Shown: positions 25,396 to 36,572 of the stretch, in pieces | Position numbering within the stretch: position 1 is the stretch's first letter | How the letters are laid out: every line of letters starts with the position of its first letter | NCBI RefSeq assembly: GCF_036663835.1 | Contig: NZ_JAXOJT010000001.1 | Span: forward strand, 434,001-498,000 | DNA length: 64,000 bases | From: Sphingomonas sp. LT1P40 | GTDB taxonomy: Bacteria > Pseudomonadota > Alphaproteobacteria > Sphingomonadales > Sphingomonadaceae | Reading direction: 5' to 3' | Translations under genes and position numbers: made by a program | Notes under the pieces: model-generated | The model's database searches: none | Told to the model about the DNA's origin: nothing | The model's input: only the letters and a program-made list of their open reading frames with translations

Positions 25396-27354
25396 CTACC
25401 CCGCGACATCGGACTGCTTCGTTTGTGCGACTGCCTCGGCGATGGCGTTTTCCAGCGCGACCAGCGTGAACGGCTTGCGCAGGACGGGGTGGCCGCCGAA
25501 CCGCTGATGGTCCGCTGCGTCGCCGGCATAGCCGGTGACGAACAGCACCGCGACGCCATCGAGCTGCGGTTCCAGCGCGGTGACCATTTCCGGCCCGGTC
25601 TGGCCCGGCATGATGACGTCGCTGACGATCAGGTCGAGCGCGTGCAGGCCCGCGATGATGCGCGGTGCCGCCAAAGGATCCTCGCACGCCACCGGGCGAT
25701 GGCCCAGCTCCTCCAGCGCGGCGAAGGTCGCGGCGAGCACGCGCGGATCGTCCTCGACCAACAGGATGTCGAGGCCCTGATGCGGTTCGGTGCTGGGTCC
25801 GATACGATCGCCACCCGGCACCGGCACGGGGTCGGCGGCGCTGTGGCAGGGAAGGAAGAGGGTGACGGTGGTGCCCTGTCCGGGAGTGGACTCGATCCGG
25901 ATTTCGCCGCCCGACTGGCGCACGAAACCGAAAATCTGGCTGAGGCCGAGGCCGGTGCCCTTGCCCACGGGCTTGGTCGTGAAGAACGGCTCGAACACGC
26001 GTTCGATCACCTCCGGCGTCATGCCCTCGCCGGTATCGGATACGGCGATCGTCACATAGTTTCCGGGCGTGCAATCGGTCGACAGCGTGCCGTCGAGCGC
26101 GGCGTGGCCCGATGCGATGGTCAGCGTACCGCGCCCGTCCATCGCATCGCGCGCGTTGACCGCCAGGTTGAGCAGGGCATTTTCGAGCTGGTGACGGTCG
26201 GCCCAGACGTGCCAGCCCTCCGCATCGGTACGGGTCTGAACCGCGATCCCTTCGCCCAGGGTGCGCTCGAACAAATTGGACATGCCGTCGATCAGTTCGG
26301 TCGGGTCGATCGCCTGCGGCGTCAGCGGCTCGGCACGGGCAAAGCCGAGCAGACGGCGAGTCAGCGTCGCGGCGCGATTGGCACCCTCGGTCGCATTGTC
26401 GAGATGGCGGATCGCCTGATCGGCGGTATCGGGCAGATGGCGTTTGGCGAGTTCGAGTCCGCCAAGCACCACCGCCAGCATATTGTTGAAATCGTGCGCG
26501 ATTCCGCCGGTCAGCTGCCCCACCGCCTCCATCTTTTGCGCCTGCCGCAGCTGCGCCTCCGCGACCGCGCGTTCGCGCGCCTCTTCCTGCAATCCGGCGG
26601 TGGCGGCGGCGACGGCGGCTTCCAGCTCGACCGTGCGCTCGCGCTGGATCTGCGCTTCGGCGGCGGCGGCGGCGCGCTCACGGATCGCGCGGATGTTGAG
26701 CCAACCCAGCACCATCGCGCCGAACACGATCAGCACGCCGAACAGGATCAGGTTGCGGGTTTCGTTATCCGCCTCGACCGCCGTGACGCGCGCCCGGCGT
26801 GACCGGTCGGACAGGCGAGTGCGCTCCGAGGCGACGATCGTGCCGAGCAGATTCTGGATGCGCGGCAGGGTCGGCGACCGGCGGGCTTCGTCAAAATAGG
26901 CATAGGCGGCCTGGTTGCGGTTGAAGCGGGTGTGGAGCGCGATCCGCGCCAGTTCCTTGCCGCGATCGGCGAAGGCGGTGCGCAGGTCGGCGATCACCTT
27001 CTGGTCCGCTTTCTGGCCGGTGCGGCGAGCGAGCAGGGTCAACTGACCCTCGGCACGCTGCCATTCGGCGACATAGTCGCGGCCGACGCTCTCCTCCCCG
27101 CTGACGACGTAGCGGGCGAGCGTCGCCTCGGCATTGGCCATCGTGCCGGACAGGCTTTGGGCGAGGATCATCACCTCGTAGCTTTGCGACTGGCGGGCGA
27201 GCGCGGCGTCGCGTTCGGCCCCGGCGAAACGCTGGTTGGCGATCAGCGCCGTGAGCACGGCAATGCCGAGCACCGCGATGAGGATCATCAGCAATGCGCG
27301 CCAGTCGAGCCGCGCCAATGCGCTCCCCAGCCTGTGGATGCGACCCTCGCTCAT
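25396..27354 (-). CDS. hybrid sensor histidine kinase with C-terminal receiver
   Basis: 652 residues. N-terminal helix (about 20-40), a periplasmic helical sensor of CHASE3-like length (about 42-195), a second helix (about 203-222), a coiled coil (about 225-275), HisKA with the phosphorylated His in GGIAHDFNNMLAVV, HATPase with N-box NLAVNARDAMDG and G-boxes DTGEGM and GKGTGLGLS, then a receiver domain (about 540-645) with the Asp in LIVSDVIMPGQTG and Lys in VLRKPF. All catalytic residues are intact. It sits between spt and lptF, so it might sense envelope-lipid state. No separate response regulator is adjacent. Confidence 0.9.
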   Translation of the reverse strand: MSEGRIHRLGSALARLDWRALLMILIAVLGIAVLTALIANQRFAGAERDAALARQSQSYEVMILAQSLSGTMANAEATLARYVVSGEESVGRDYVAEWQRAEGQLTLLARRTGQKADQKVIADLRTAFADRGKELARIALHTRFNRNQAAYAYFDEARRSPTLPRIQNLLGTIVASERTRLSDRSRRARVTAVEADNETRNLILFGVLIVFGAMVLGWLNIRAIRERAAAAAEAQIQRERTVELEAAVAAATAGLQEEARERAVAEAQLRQAQKMEAVGQLTGGIAHDFNNMLAVVLGGLELAKRHLPDTADQAIRHLDNATEGANRAATLTRRLLGFARAEPLTPQAIDPTELIDGMSNLFERTLGEGIAVQTRTDAEGWHVWADRHQLENALLNLAVNARDAMDGRGTLTIASGHAALDGTLSTDCTPGNYVTIAVSDTGEGMTPEVIERVFEPFFTTKPVGKGTGLGLSQIFGFVRQSGGEIRIESTPGQGTTVTLFLPCHSAADPVPVPGGDRIGPSTEPHQGLDILLVEDDPRVLAATFAALEELGHRPVACEDPLAAPRIIAGLHALDLIVSDVIMPGQTGPEMVTALEPQLDGVAVLFVTGYAGDAADHQRFGGHPVLRKPFTLVALENAIAEAVAQTKQSDVAG

Positions 27355-27394
27355 GGATTCGAGTCTAGGCCGGTGGACGACTCGTGGAAAGGGT

Positions 27395-28642
27395 TCAGGA
27401 AATCACGCCGACTGCTTTTCCGGCCGCGTGGAACATCGCCAGGATCTTCTCGACCTGTTGCGGCGTATGTTCGGCACACAGCGAGCAGCGCAGCAGGAAG
27501 GTGCCGGCGGGGGTCGCGGGCGGGCGCGCCATGTTGACGTAGAGGCCGCCGTCGAGCAGCGCCTGCCACATCACCACGGCCTGTTGCTGGTCGTCCAGGA
27601 TAATGGCGATGATCGCGCTGTCGCAGGTTTCGGTGCCGAGCTTGAAGCCCATCGCCTTGAGACCGCCATGGACGGCGCGGGCATTGGACCACAGCCGCTC
27701 GCGCTTTTCCGTGGCGGTCATCAGCTTGCGGATCGACGCGGCGGCGGTGGCGACCACGCTCGGCGGGAGCGAGGCGGTGAAGATGTATGCGCGGCAGGCG
27801 AGGCGGATGGCTTCGAACTTCGGGTGGTTGGACACGCAGAAGCCGCCAACGGTGCCGACCGATTTGGAGAAGGTACCGACGACGAAATCGACGTCGCAAC
27901 CCTGATCCTCATACACGCCGCGACCGTTGGCGCCGAAAAAGCCCATTGAATGCGCTTCATCGGACAGCACCATCGCGCCATGCTTCTTCGCGACCGCGAC
28001 CATTTCCTTGAGCGGCGCGATATCGCCGAGCATCGAATAGACGCCCTCCAGCACCACCAGCTTGCCCGCTTCGGCGGGCAGGCGACCGAGGCGCTTGTCG
28101 AGATCCTCGACGCTGTTGTGGCGGAAGCGGACGATCTCCGCGACGCCCTGTTTGCAGCCGTCATAGATCGACGCGTGGCTGTCGGCGTCGAGGATGACGT
28201 AATCGCCCTTGCCCGCCAGCGTCGAGATCATGCCGAGATTGGCCATATAACCAGTCGAAAACACGATCGCGCCGGTGGTGCCGTAAAAGTCGCGCAGCGC
28301 GTCCTCGACCTCGATATGGTCGGCGAAGGTGCCGTTGAGCATGCGGCTACCGTTGGTGCCCGACCCGAACTGGTCGAGCGCGGCGTGACCGGCGGCGATG
28401 ACGTCCGGATCGAACGTCATGCCCATATAGTTGTACGTGCCGAGCAAAATCGTGTCGCGGCCCGCGATCACCGCCTCGGTCGGTGATTTCACCTGTTGCA
28501 TCACGATGGCGAACGGATCGGTGACGCCAGTGTCGATCAGCGCCTGACGCTCGGCGATCAGGTTGTCGAATTTCGACATCAGGTCTGGCTTGCCGCCGGT
28601 TGGGGCGACAGGAGCGTCAGCAGTCTGGAGGGCTTCGGTCAC
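27395..28642 (-). CDS. spt: serine palmitoyltransferase
   Basis: 415-residue cytosolic PLP enzyme of the alpha-oxoamine synthase family that condenses L-serine with palmitoyl-CoA (or acyl-ACP) to 3-ketosphinganine, the first step in sphingolipid synthesis. PLP site: DEAHSMGFFG binds the cofactor and GTFSKSVGTVGG carries the Schiff-base Lys. SGTNGSRMLNGTFADH is the conserved substrate loop. It resembles the well-studied Sphingomonas paucimobilis enzyme in length and motifs. The GTG start lies one base after the stop of the ACP gene, so the two are coupled. Confidence 0.93.
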   Translation of the reverse strand: MTEALQTADAPVAPTGGKPDLMSKFDNLIAERQALIDTGVTDPFAIVMQQVKSPTEAVIAGRDTILLGTYNYMGMTFDPDVIAAGHAALDQFGSGTNGSRMLNGTFADHIEVEDALRDFYGTTGAIVFSTGYMANLGMISTLAGKGDYVILDADSHASIYDGCKQGVAEIVRFRHNSVEDLDKRLGRLPAEAGKLVVLEGVYSMLGDIAPLKEMVAVAKKHGAMVLSDEAHSMGFFGANGRGVYEDQGCDVDFVVGTFSKSVGTVGGFCVSNHPKFEAIRLACRAYIFTASLPPSVVATAAASIRKLMTATEKRERLWSNARAVHGGLKAMGFKLGTETCDSAIIAIILDDQQQAVVMWQALLDGGLYVNMARPPATPAGTFLLRCSLCAEHTPQQVEKILAMFHAAGKAVGVIS

Positions 28643-28643
28643 G

Positions 28644-28886
28644 TCAGGCCTTCAGCTTCTCGACCGCGTCGACAAGCTGGCCGACGGTCTCGATCTCGGC
28701 CTGCATGTTCATCGTGATGATGATGTCGAACTCATCCTCGATCGCCGCGACGAAATCCATGACGGTCAAGCTGTCCCATTCGAGATCGCCGGCAAAGGTC
28801 GTGGCGTCGGTGAGTTCGATGCCCTTCTTGTTAAAGGGCTCGATCTGTGCGGAGACAGTGGCGAAGATGTCGGTGCGGTCGCTCAT
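28644..28886 (-). CDS. acpR: dedicated acyl carrier protein of the sphingolipid pathway
   Basis: 80-residue ACP. The phosphopantetheine-attachment serine is in the motif LEWDSLTVMDFVAAIED (DSL), flanked by the acidic helices typical of ACPs. It directly precedes spt with a one-base spacer. In Caulobacter an ACP in the same position (CC_1163) is needed for sphingolipid synthesis, presumably to supply acyl groups to Spt. It is distinct from the housekeeping AcpP, which would have a DSLDxVEL motif. Confidence 0.88.
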   Translation of the reverse strand: MSDRTDIFATVSAQIEPFNKKGIELTDATTFAGDLEWDSLTVMDFVAAIEDEFDIIITMNMQAEIETVGQLVDAVEKLKA

Positions 28887-28988
28887 GCGCGGTCCTTAGT
28901 TGGGTCGAAGCGGAGTGCCAAGGGATTGCGGCGGAAACAGGGTCGCGGTGGGGCGATCGAGGTACGGATTACAGCACTACCGCCACCG

Positions 28989-29081
28989 CCGTCATGCTGA
29001 ACTTGTTTCAGCATCCACGGCACAACAAGCGGCGACGTCGCCCGGGGGGGGATGGATGCTGAAACAAGTTCAGCATGACGG
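28989..29081. repeat. REP/MITE-like inverted repeat between cerR and acp
   Basis: Perfect 29-bp arms (28989-29017 and 29053-29081) with core ATGCTGAACTTGTTTCAGCAT, split here as ATGCTGAAC-TTG-TTTCAGCAT, around a 35-bp GC-rich centre containing a run of G. This palindrome type is widely dispersed in sphingomonad genomes. It separates cerR from the acp-spt pair in a region otherwise read on one strand. Confidence 0.8.
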
Positions 29082-29100
29082 TATGTGAGGGGGAGGGACG

Positions 29101-30018
29101 CTACAGCAGCCCCTCTGCCCGATACCAGTCCGCCGTCTGCTTCAACCCGTCCGGCGTCGTTATCCCCGGTGCCCATAATTCTACCGGCGGCCGCCGTCCC
29201 GGCGTGCAGGTCCAGTCGGAGTGGCTGAGATAGGCGGCGCGATCGGGGGTCAGCTTGGCGTGGCCGTCGCGGAAAAAGGCGTCCGCGCGGCCTGCGAGCC
29301 AGAGGAGGGCGCGGGGGACGGGGAGGGGGAGGATGCGCTTGTTCAGCGCCGCGCCGATCATTCGTGCGAACTCGCTGTGGGTGTAGCCGCCATCGACGCC
29401 GTCGTCGCATTCGTAGATTTCGCGGCCCCAAGTTTCAGAGGCGGTGTCGGTCTCCGCCATCGCAACCAGTAACCGCGCCAGATCGGCGACGTGGATCAGC
29501 GAGATGCGACCGGGTGGGGGGAGGATGACGAGGCCGAGCTTCGCCATTCGGAAGATGTCGCGCATTTCCAGGTCGCCGGGGCCATAGACGCCGGGCGGGC
29601 GGACCATCGTCCAGTCGAGGCCGGATTTGCGCACCTCGGCCTCAGCGCGTTCCTTCGACCGGCCATAATTGGAGATTTGCGGCTCGCGCGCGGCGAGCGA
29701 GGAGACGTGGACGAAGCGCTTCACCCCCATCGACGCGGCGGCGGCGGCCATGTTGCGGGTGCCGTCGACATTGCCGTGGATGAAATCGAGCTTGCCGCCA
29801 TTCACCACGCCCGCGATGTGGATGACCGCATCCGCGCCGCTGGCGAGGCGGGCGAGGCTGTCCTCGCTGGCGAGCTTGCCGGTGACCCAGGTGACACCCT
29901 CACGCGGCGGCTGATCGCGGCGAGTGAGCGCGCGAACATGATGGCCCCGGGCAAGCGCGCGATCGACGGTGGCTTTGCCGACAAACCCGGTCGCGCCGGT
30001 GAGGGCGAGGGTTTTCAC
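29101..30018 (-). CDS. cerR: NAD(P)-dependent epimerase/reductase, CerR-type 3-ketosphinganine reductase candidate
   Basis: 305-residue extended short-chain dehydrogenase. Rossmann motif TGATGFVGKATV at the N-terminus, HVSSLAAREPQISNYGRSK containing the active-site Ser and YxxxK, and VRPPGVYGPGD. In Caulobacter the epimerase-like gene next to spt and acp (CC_1164, CerR) reduces the oxidised sphingoid backbone. The same order here supports the same function. The start overlaps the proB stop on the same strand, so it is at the 3' end of a proB-cerR unit upstream of the palindrome and acp-spt. Confidence 0.8.
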   Translation of the reverse strand: MKTLALTGATGFVGKATVDRALARGHHVRALTRRDQPPREGVTWVTGKLASEDSLARLASGADAVIHIAGVVNGGKLDFIHGNVDGTRNMAAAAASMGVKRFVHVSSLAAREPQISNYGRSKERAEAEVRKSGLDWTMVRPPGVYGPGDLEMRDIFRMAKLGLVILPPPGRISLIHVADLARLLVAMAETDTASETWGREIYECDDGVDGGYTHSEFARMIGAALNKRILPLPVPRALLWLAGRADAFFRDGHAKLTPDRAAYLSHSDWTCTPGRRPPVELWAPGITTPDGLKQTADWYRAEGLL

Positions 30019-31118
30019 AGCAGCGCCATATGGTTGCGATGCACCAACGCCGAACGCGGGGCATAGCCGAGAATCGCCGCCTGATCCTCGCTGCGGGTGC
30101 CGGTGATCGCCTGCGCGTCGGCGGCGTCATATTCGGACAGGCCGCGCGCGATCGGGCCGTTGGGGCCTTCGATGGTCACGAGATCGCCACGAAAGAACAG
30201 GCCCCGCACGCCGGTTGCGCCGATCGCGAGCAGGCTGCGGCCATCGGTTAGCGCCTTCGCCGCACCGGCATCGACGGTGATCGAACCCTTGGCAGTCAGG
30301 CGACCGGCCAGCCATGCTTTCCGCGCCCGCGTGCGTTTTTCGGGCAGGAAGATGGTGTGGCGGGCTGGGGTAGAAAGCGGGTGATCGATCCGTCCGCTGG
30401 CGATGGCGAGCGCGACGCCGGCGTTGGTGGCGATCCGCGCGGCCTCGATCTTCGACACCATCCCGCCCGATCCCATGCCGGAGGCGGAGCCGCGATCGGC
30501 CATCCCCTCGATCCGCGCATCGATGCGATCAACCTCGGCAATGTGCTGCGCGCCGGGGAAAGCGGGGTTGCGGTCGTACAGCCCGTCGATATCGCTGAGC
30601 AGCACGACGCCCTGCGCATCCGCCGCTTGTGCGACGCGCGCGGCGAGGCGGTCGTTATCGCCGAAGCGGATCTCGGCGGTGGCGACGGAGTCGTTTTCGT
30701 TGATCACCGGCACCACGCCAAGGCCAAGCAATCGCCCCAGCGTGGCGGCGGCGTTGAGGTAGCGGCGGCGATCCTCCAGATCGTCGAGCGTCACCAGCAT
30801 CTGCGCGGCGGTCAGGCCTTTTGCAGCAAGCACCTCCGCCCAGACCTGTGACAACGCGATCTGCCCGGTCGCGGCTGCGGCTTGGGCGTCCTCAAGCGAT
30901 GCGCGGCCCCCCTTGGGCAGGTTCAGCCGTCGCGCGCCGAGCGCGATCGCGCCGGACGAGACGACCGCGACCTGCTGCCCCGCCTCCATGCGTTCGGCAA
31001 TGTCGGCGGCAATCCCCTCCAGCCAGTCGCGCCGGATCGCGCCATCCCCATCGACAAGCAGCGCCGACCCGATCTTGACGATCAGGCGCGGGCAGGAAGG
31101 GGGCGGGAAGAGCTGCAT
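30015..31118 (-). CDS. proB: glutamate 5-kinase
   Basis: 367-residue enzyme for the first step of proline synthesis. Amino-acid kinase domain (about 10-260) with VKIGSALLVDGDG and VSSGAIALGARRL at the N-terminus, NENDSVATAEIRFGDND, and GSGGMVSKIEAARIA. A C-terminal PUA domain (about 280-360) is present as in most bacterial ProB. proB usually sits next to obgE in alphaproteobacteria; here obgE lies 1.5 kb upstream with three genes between. The stop overlaps the start of cerR. Confidence 0.94.
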   Translation of the reverse strand: MQLFPPPSCPRLIVKIGSALLVDGDGAIRRDWLEGIAADIAERMEAGQQVAVVSSGAIALGARRLNLPKGGRASLEDAQAAAATGQIALSQVWAEVLAAKGLTAAQMLVTLDDLEDRRRYLNAAATLGRLLGLGVVPVINENDSVATAEIRFGDNDRLAARVAQAADAQGVVLLSDIDGLYDRNPAFPGAQHIAEVDRIDARIEGMADRGSASGMGSGGMVSKIEAARIATNAGVALAIASGRIDHPLSTPARHTIFLPEKRTRARKAWLAGRLTAKGSITVDAGAAKALTDGRSLLAIGATGVRGLFFRGDLVTIEGPNGPIARGLSEYDAADAQAITGTRSEDQAAILGYAPRSALVHRNHMALL

Positions 31119-31156
31119 CGTGCGAAGGCGTTAGCGCGGGCAAGCCGCCACGCCAA

Positions 31157-31716
31157 TCAGTCGCGCGCGAAAATCTCGTCATGGGGAATGGTCAGGTCGA
31201 GCGAGGGGATGGGGATGCCACGTGTCGCCGAAAAAATATGGTCGAGCCATCCCTCCGGCTGCCGCTCGACCGTGCGGCAAAGCTGGTTGCCGGATCGATG
31301 AAGGCGATCGTGCGGACACTCGGAAGCGCGCGATACTCTTCCAGCTTGCTACCCTGATCAAACATCGTGGTGCTTGGCGAAAGCACTTCGATGATGACCG
31401 TTGGGCGTTCAAGCGCCTTGTCATCGGTGAAAGGGTCGGACAGCTGGTTACAATAGACGGTCACGTCGGGATAGCGAACATCCGTTTCTGTGATCTTCAA
31501 CCCCATGGCCGGGCCGTGCGGCCTGCATCCGCTTCCGCGCAACCGTTCCCGCAACCAGGTGATGATATTGACCTGAACCCATGAATGCGCCTGCGTACTG
31601 CCGGTCATCATGTAGATGACACCGCCATGCAGCTCGAACTTTTTGTCCGTGCCGAAATCCATGTCGAGGAACTCGGCAGCCGTGATCGGTCGATAGATGG
31701 GGTCGTGGCGCATCAT
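31157..31716 (-). pseudogene. Uma2-family (PD-(D/E)XK nuclease fold) gene with C-terminal frameshift
   Basis: The frame beginning at 31716 reads the Uma2 family pattern: AAEFLDMDFGTDKKFELHGG, YPDVTVYCNQ, PTVIIEVLSPSTTMFDQGSK and LEEYRALPSVRTIAFIDPAT. The frame then runs into nonsense and stops at 31192. A shift of one base near 31281-31288 restores LCRTVERQPEGWLDHIFSAT, then GIPIPSLDLTIPHDEIFARD and a stop at 31157, which is the proper family C-terminus. So the gene carries an apparent one-base deletion, either real decay or a sequencing error. Biological role of Uma2 proteins is unknown. The core nuclease residues precede the break. Confidence 0.75.
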
Positions 31717-31775
31717 GGAACTATATCAGCGCCAACATGACCGCAAAGGATGTTGCTGGACCGTTGGGCTGGCCT

Positions 31776-32567
31776 TCAGCGATTTCCACCAAAGGTGTAA
31801 CTTAACGCCAACCCGACAGACGGCTGGCTGCGCGAGCCGAGATTGCGCGTCACCGGCGAATTCGCCGCGTCACCAACGAGCCGGTCATACCGAGCATAAC
31901 CGGCGAGGCCCCAGCGCGGCGTCAGCTGATACAGGGCACCCGCCGACACTCCGACCGCCTGTACACCGCCGTCCGCGCGATAGGCGGGCAGACCGGATGC
32001 CGCGACGCTGCCGGGTGCGACGCCGAAATAGGCATTCTGGTATTTGCTGTCTGCGAGCGTGACACGCGGGCCGAGCGAGAACAGCCATTTGTCGCCGTCA
32101 CGCGCGACATAGTCGGCACTGACTTCGCCGATCCAGCCGCGATGGCCGCTCAGCCCCTTGCGGGCTTCGGCGCGGACGCGGACGGTAGGGGCGAGATAGG
32201 TCTGGACGAATGCGCCCGCCTCGAAGCTGAAGCCGACCTTGGGCAATGCCGCGCCGACATCGGCGGCGGTGCGCTTGCCCTGAAAGCCGAGGGCCGGACC
32301 GATCTCGAAGCCATTGGTTTTGAACAGCGAAAAGCCTGCGCTCTCATCCGGGGCTTCGTACGCGAACGGCGTGTCGCCGCGCGCACGCGACACGTCGACA
32401 AACGGGCCGAACGACAGATCCGATGCGCCGGGAAAGGCGGGCGCGAGTTTCGGGCCGAGGATGATGCGCGTGCGCATTGGCTCCTTGACCGGTTCATCCT
32501 GTGCGAAGGCGGGGGATAGGGAGCCAAGCGCAAAAAGAACGACGCCGATTTTGGGCAGATGCTTCAT
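31776..32567 (-). CDS. MipA/OmpV family outer-membrane protein
   Basis: 263 residues with a signal peptide (MKHLPKIGVVLFALGSLSPA, cleaved after AFA). The mature protein is a predicted beta-barrel, with alternating strands such as RIILGPKLAPAFPG near the N-terminus and PSVGLALSYTFGGNR ending in the barrel-closing C-terminal strand. MipA was described in E. coli as a scaffold for peptidoglycan enzymes; OmpV members are porin-like. It stands alone between the Uma2 gene and obgE. Confidence 0.85.
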   Translation of the reverse strand: MKHLPKIGVVLFALGSLSPAFAQDEPVKEPMRTRIILGPKLAPAFPGASDLSFGPFVDVSRARGDTPFAYEAPDESAGFSLFKTNGFEIGPALGFQGKRTAADVGAALPKVGFSFEAGAFVQTYLAPTVRVRAEARKGLSGHRGWIGEVSADYVARDGDKWLFSLGPRVTLADSKYQNAYFGVAPGSVAASGLPAYRADGGVQAVGVSAGALYQLTPRWGLAGYARYDRLVGDAANSPVTRNLGSRSQPSVGLALSYTFGGNR

Positions 32568-32592
32568 CGACGTTTACTCCACGGGGTACCTG

Positions 32593-34939
<2,347 letters not shown>

Positions 34940-34942
34940 GAT

Positions 34943-35566
34943 TCAACCCCACATTGTCTGAAAACGGGGGGAGGCGATCAGCTGGCGCAGTGCGATTTCG
35001 CGCGCGGCCCCCCGTGGCAGATCGAGCGATTTGGCGAGGCGTTCGCCGAGCAGCGCATCGCCCATTGCCATCAGGACGAGACTCAGCGTGTCCTCGCGCA
35101 GCGCGACGCCGGTTTCCTCGCCCTCGACGGCTGCGATCTGGTCGACCAACTGGTGGATCGTCTCGAGGATCGGGTCGAGCGCATCCTCGTTGCCCGACAG
35201 GATCATCCAGCTGGCGAGCGCACCCGCGCCGCTCTTGTCGAACGCGTCGAAGGCGAGGTCGACGACCTGACGCGGCTTGTCCTCGGTGCGGGCGCTCTCG
35301 TCGGCGCGCGCTTCCTGAATCAATCGGACGATCTGGGCGCAGACATTCTCGGCCAGGCTTTTGGCGAGGGCGCGTTGTAGCCCGGCGGCGGAGCCGAAAT
35401 GGTGGAGCAGGTTGGCATGGGTGCGGCCGATGCGACCGGCGACCGCCTTCAGTGTCACCGCCTGTGGCCCCGCCTCGATCAGCAGCGCGCGCGCGGCCTC
35501 AAGCGCGGCGTCCCGGGATTCCTCCGGGCTCAGGCGTCTGCGTTCGGCGGGTGCTGTTATTGACAT
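34943..35566 (-). CDS. TetR/AcrR family transcriptional regulator
   Basis: 207 residues. N-terminal helix-turn-helix (about 15-65): EAARALLIEAGPQAVTLKAV then GRIGRTHANLLHHFGSAAGL. The C-terminal ligand-binding part has no recognisable specificity. It is divergent from the PF10118 gene (start 35617) and upstream of the hydrolase gene, so it probably controls one or both. The 50-bp divergent region contains no clear palindrome. Confidence 0.88.
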   Translation of the reverse strand: MSITAPAERRRLSPEESRDAALEAARALLIEAGPQAVTLKAVAGRIGRTHANLLHHFGSAAGLQRALAKSLAENVCAQIVRLIQEARADESARTEDKPRQVVDLAFDAFDKSGAGALASWMILSGNEDALDPILETIHQLVDQIAAVEGEETGVALREDTLSLVLMAMGDALLGERLAKSLDLPRGAAREIALRQLIASPRFQTMWG

Positions 35567-35616
35567 TTGTGTAAGTAAGGCATAGTTTCAGTCCGGAAAT
35601 GCCTTGGAGCAAAACC

Positions 35617-36477
35617 ATGTCGAACGCAAAGACTCCCGCCGATCTGACGATCACGCCGCGTGACCGCCGCTTTGGCCGTGAGCAGCGGCAGGACCGCTGG
35701 TGGCTGAATGGCGATGTGGTGGCGACGGCATTCTACAACGCGCTGTCGGTGACCTTTCCCAAGGGCGAGGCCTATTTCATCGAAAGCGTGAAGCTGTTCC
35801 GCGACGGCGTCGACGAAAAGCTGGCGCGCGAGATCAAGGCGTTCACCATTCAGGAAGTGGTGCACAGCCGCGAGCATGTCGCGTTCAACAAGCGTGTGCT
35901 GGATCATGGCTATGACATCAGCCGGCTGGAGGCGCGGATCGATCAGGTGCTGGAGATCGCGCGGTCGCGCCCGCCGGTCGTGCAACTCGCCGCGACGATG
36001 GCGCTGGAACATTATACCGCGATCCTTGCCGCCGAACTGCTGGGCAACCCGAAGCATCTTGAGGGTGCCGACCCGGAAAATGGCGATATGTGGCGCTGGC
36101 ATGCGCTGGAGGAGATCGAACATAAAGGCGTCGCCTATGACACCTATCTGCACGCGACGCGGAATATGAGCCGGTTCAAGCGCTGGAAGATCAAAACGCT
36201 GACGATGCTGCTGATTACCGGCACATTCTGGAAGCACCGGATCGAAGGGACGCTGGACCTGATGGCGCAGGACGGGGTTACCGGCTGGCGTGCAAAGGCT
36301 GCGCTGGCGAAATATCTGCTGGTATCGCCGGGAATGGTTCGTCGAATGATTCCAGCATGGTTCAGTTTTTTCCTGCCAGGTTTTCATCCGTGGAATCACG
36401 ACGATCGCGCGCTGATTCAACGGGTTGAGAGCGACTATGCGGCGGCGATCATGCCACCTGTGACGGCCGCCGCGTGA
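35617..36477 (+). CDS. PF10118-family predicted metal-dependent hydrolase
   Basis: 286 residues. Conserved metal-binding-like Glu/His motifs: IQEVVHSREHVAFNK, ATMALEHYTAILAAELL and WHALEEIEHKGVAYD, a helical ferritin-like arrangement. Two hydrophobic stretches near the C-terminus (about 200-215 and 250-262) suggest membrane contact. Function is unknown; relatives often sit beside TetR regulators, as here. The ATG at 35617 has TTGGAG 7 nt upstream and is preferred to the ATG six codons earlier. Confidence 0.82.
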   Translation: MSNAKTPADLTITPRDRRFGREQRQDRWWLNGDVVATAFYNALSVTFPKGEAYFIESVKLFRDGVDEKLAREIKAFTIQEVVHSREHVAFNKRVLDHGYDISRLEARIDQVLEIARSRPPVVQLAATMALEHYTAILAAELLGNPKHLEGADPENGDMWRWHALEEIEHKGVAYDTYLHATRNMSRFKRWKIKTLTMLLITGTFWKHRIEGTLDLMAQDGVTGWRAKAALAKYLLVSPGMVRRMIPAWFSFFLPGFHPWNHDDRALIQRVESDYAAAIMPPVTAAA

Positions 36478-36572
36478 ATTACTGAACGGAAAATATCAGA
36501 AATTATCCGTTGCGGGGTTGAAACCGCTTTCCGGAAGGCCCAATTGCCGCATCGCAGCAAAGGGGAACACGC

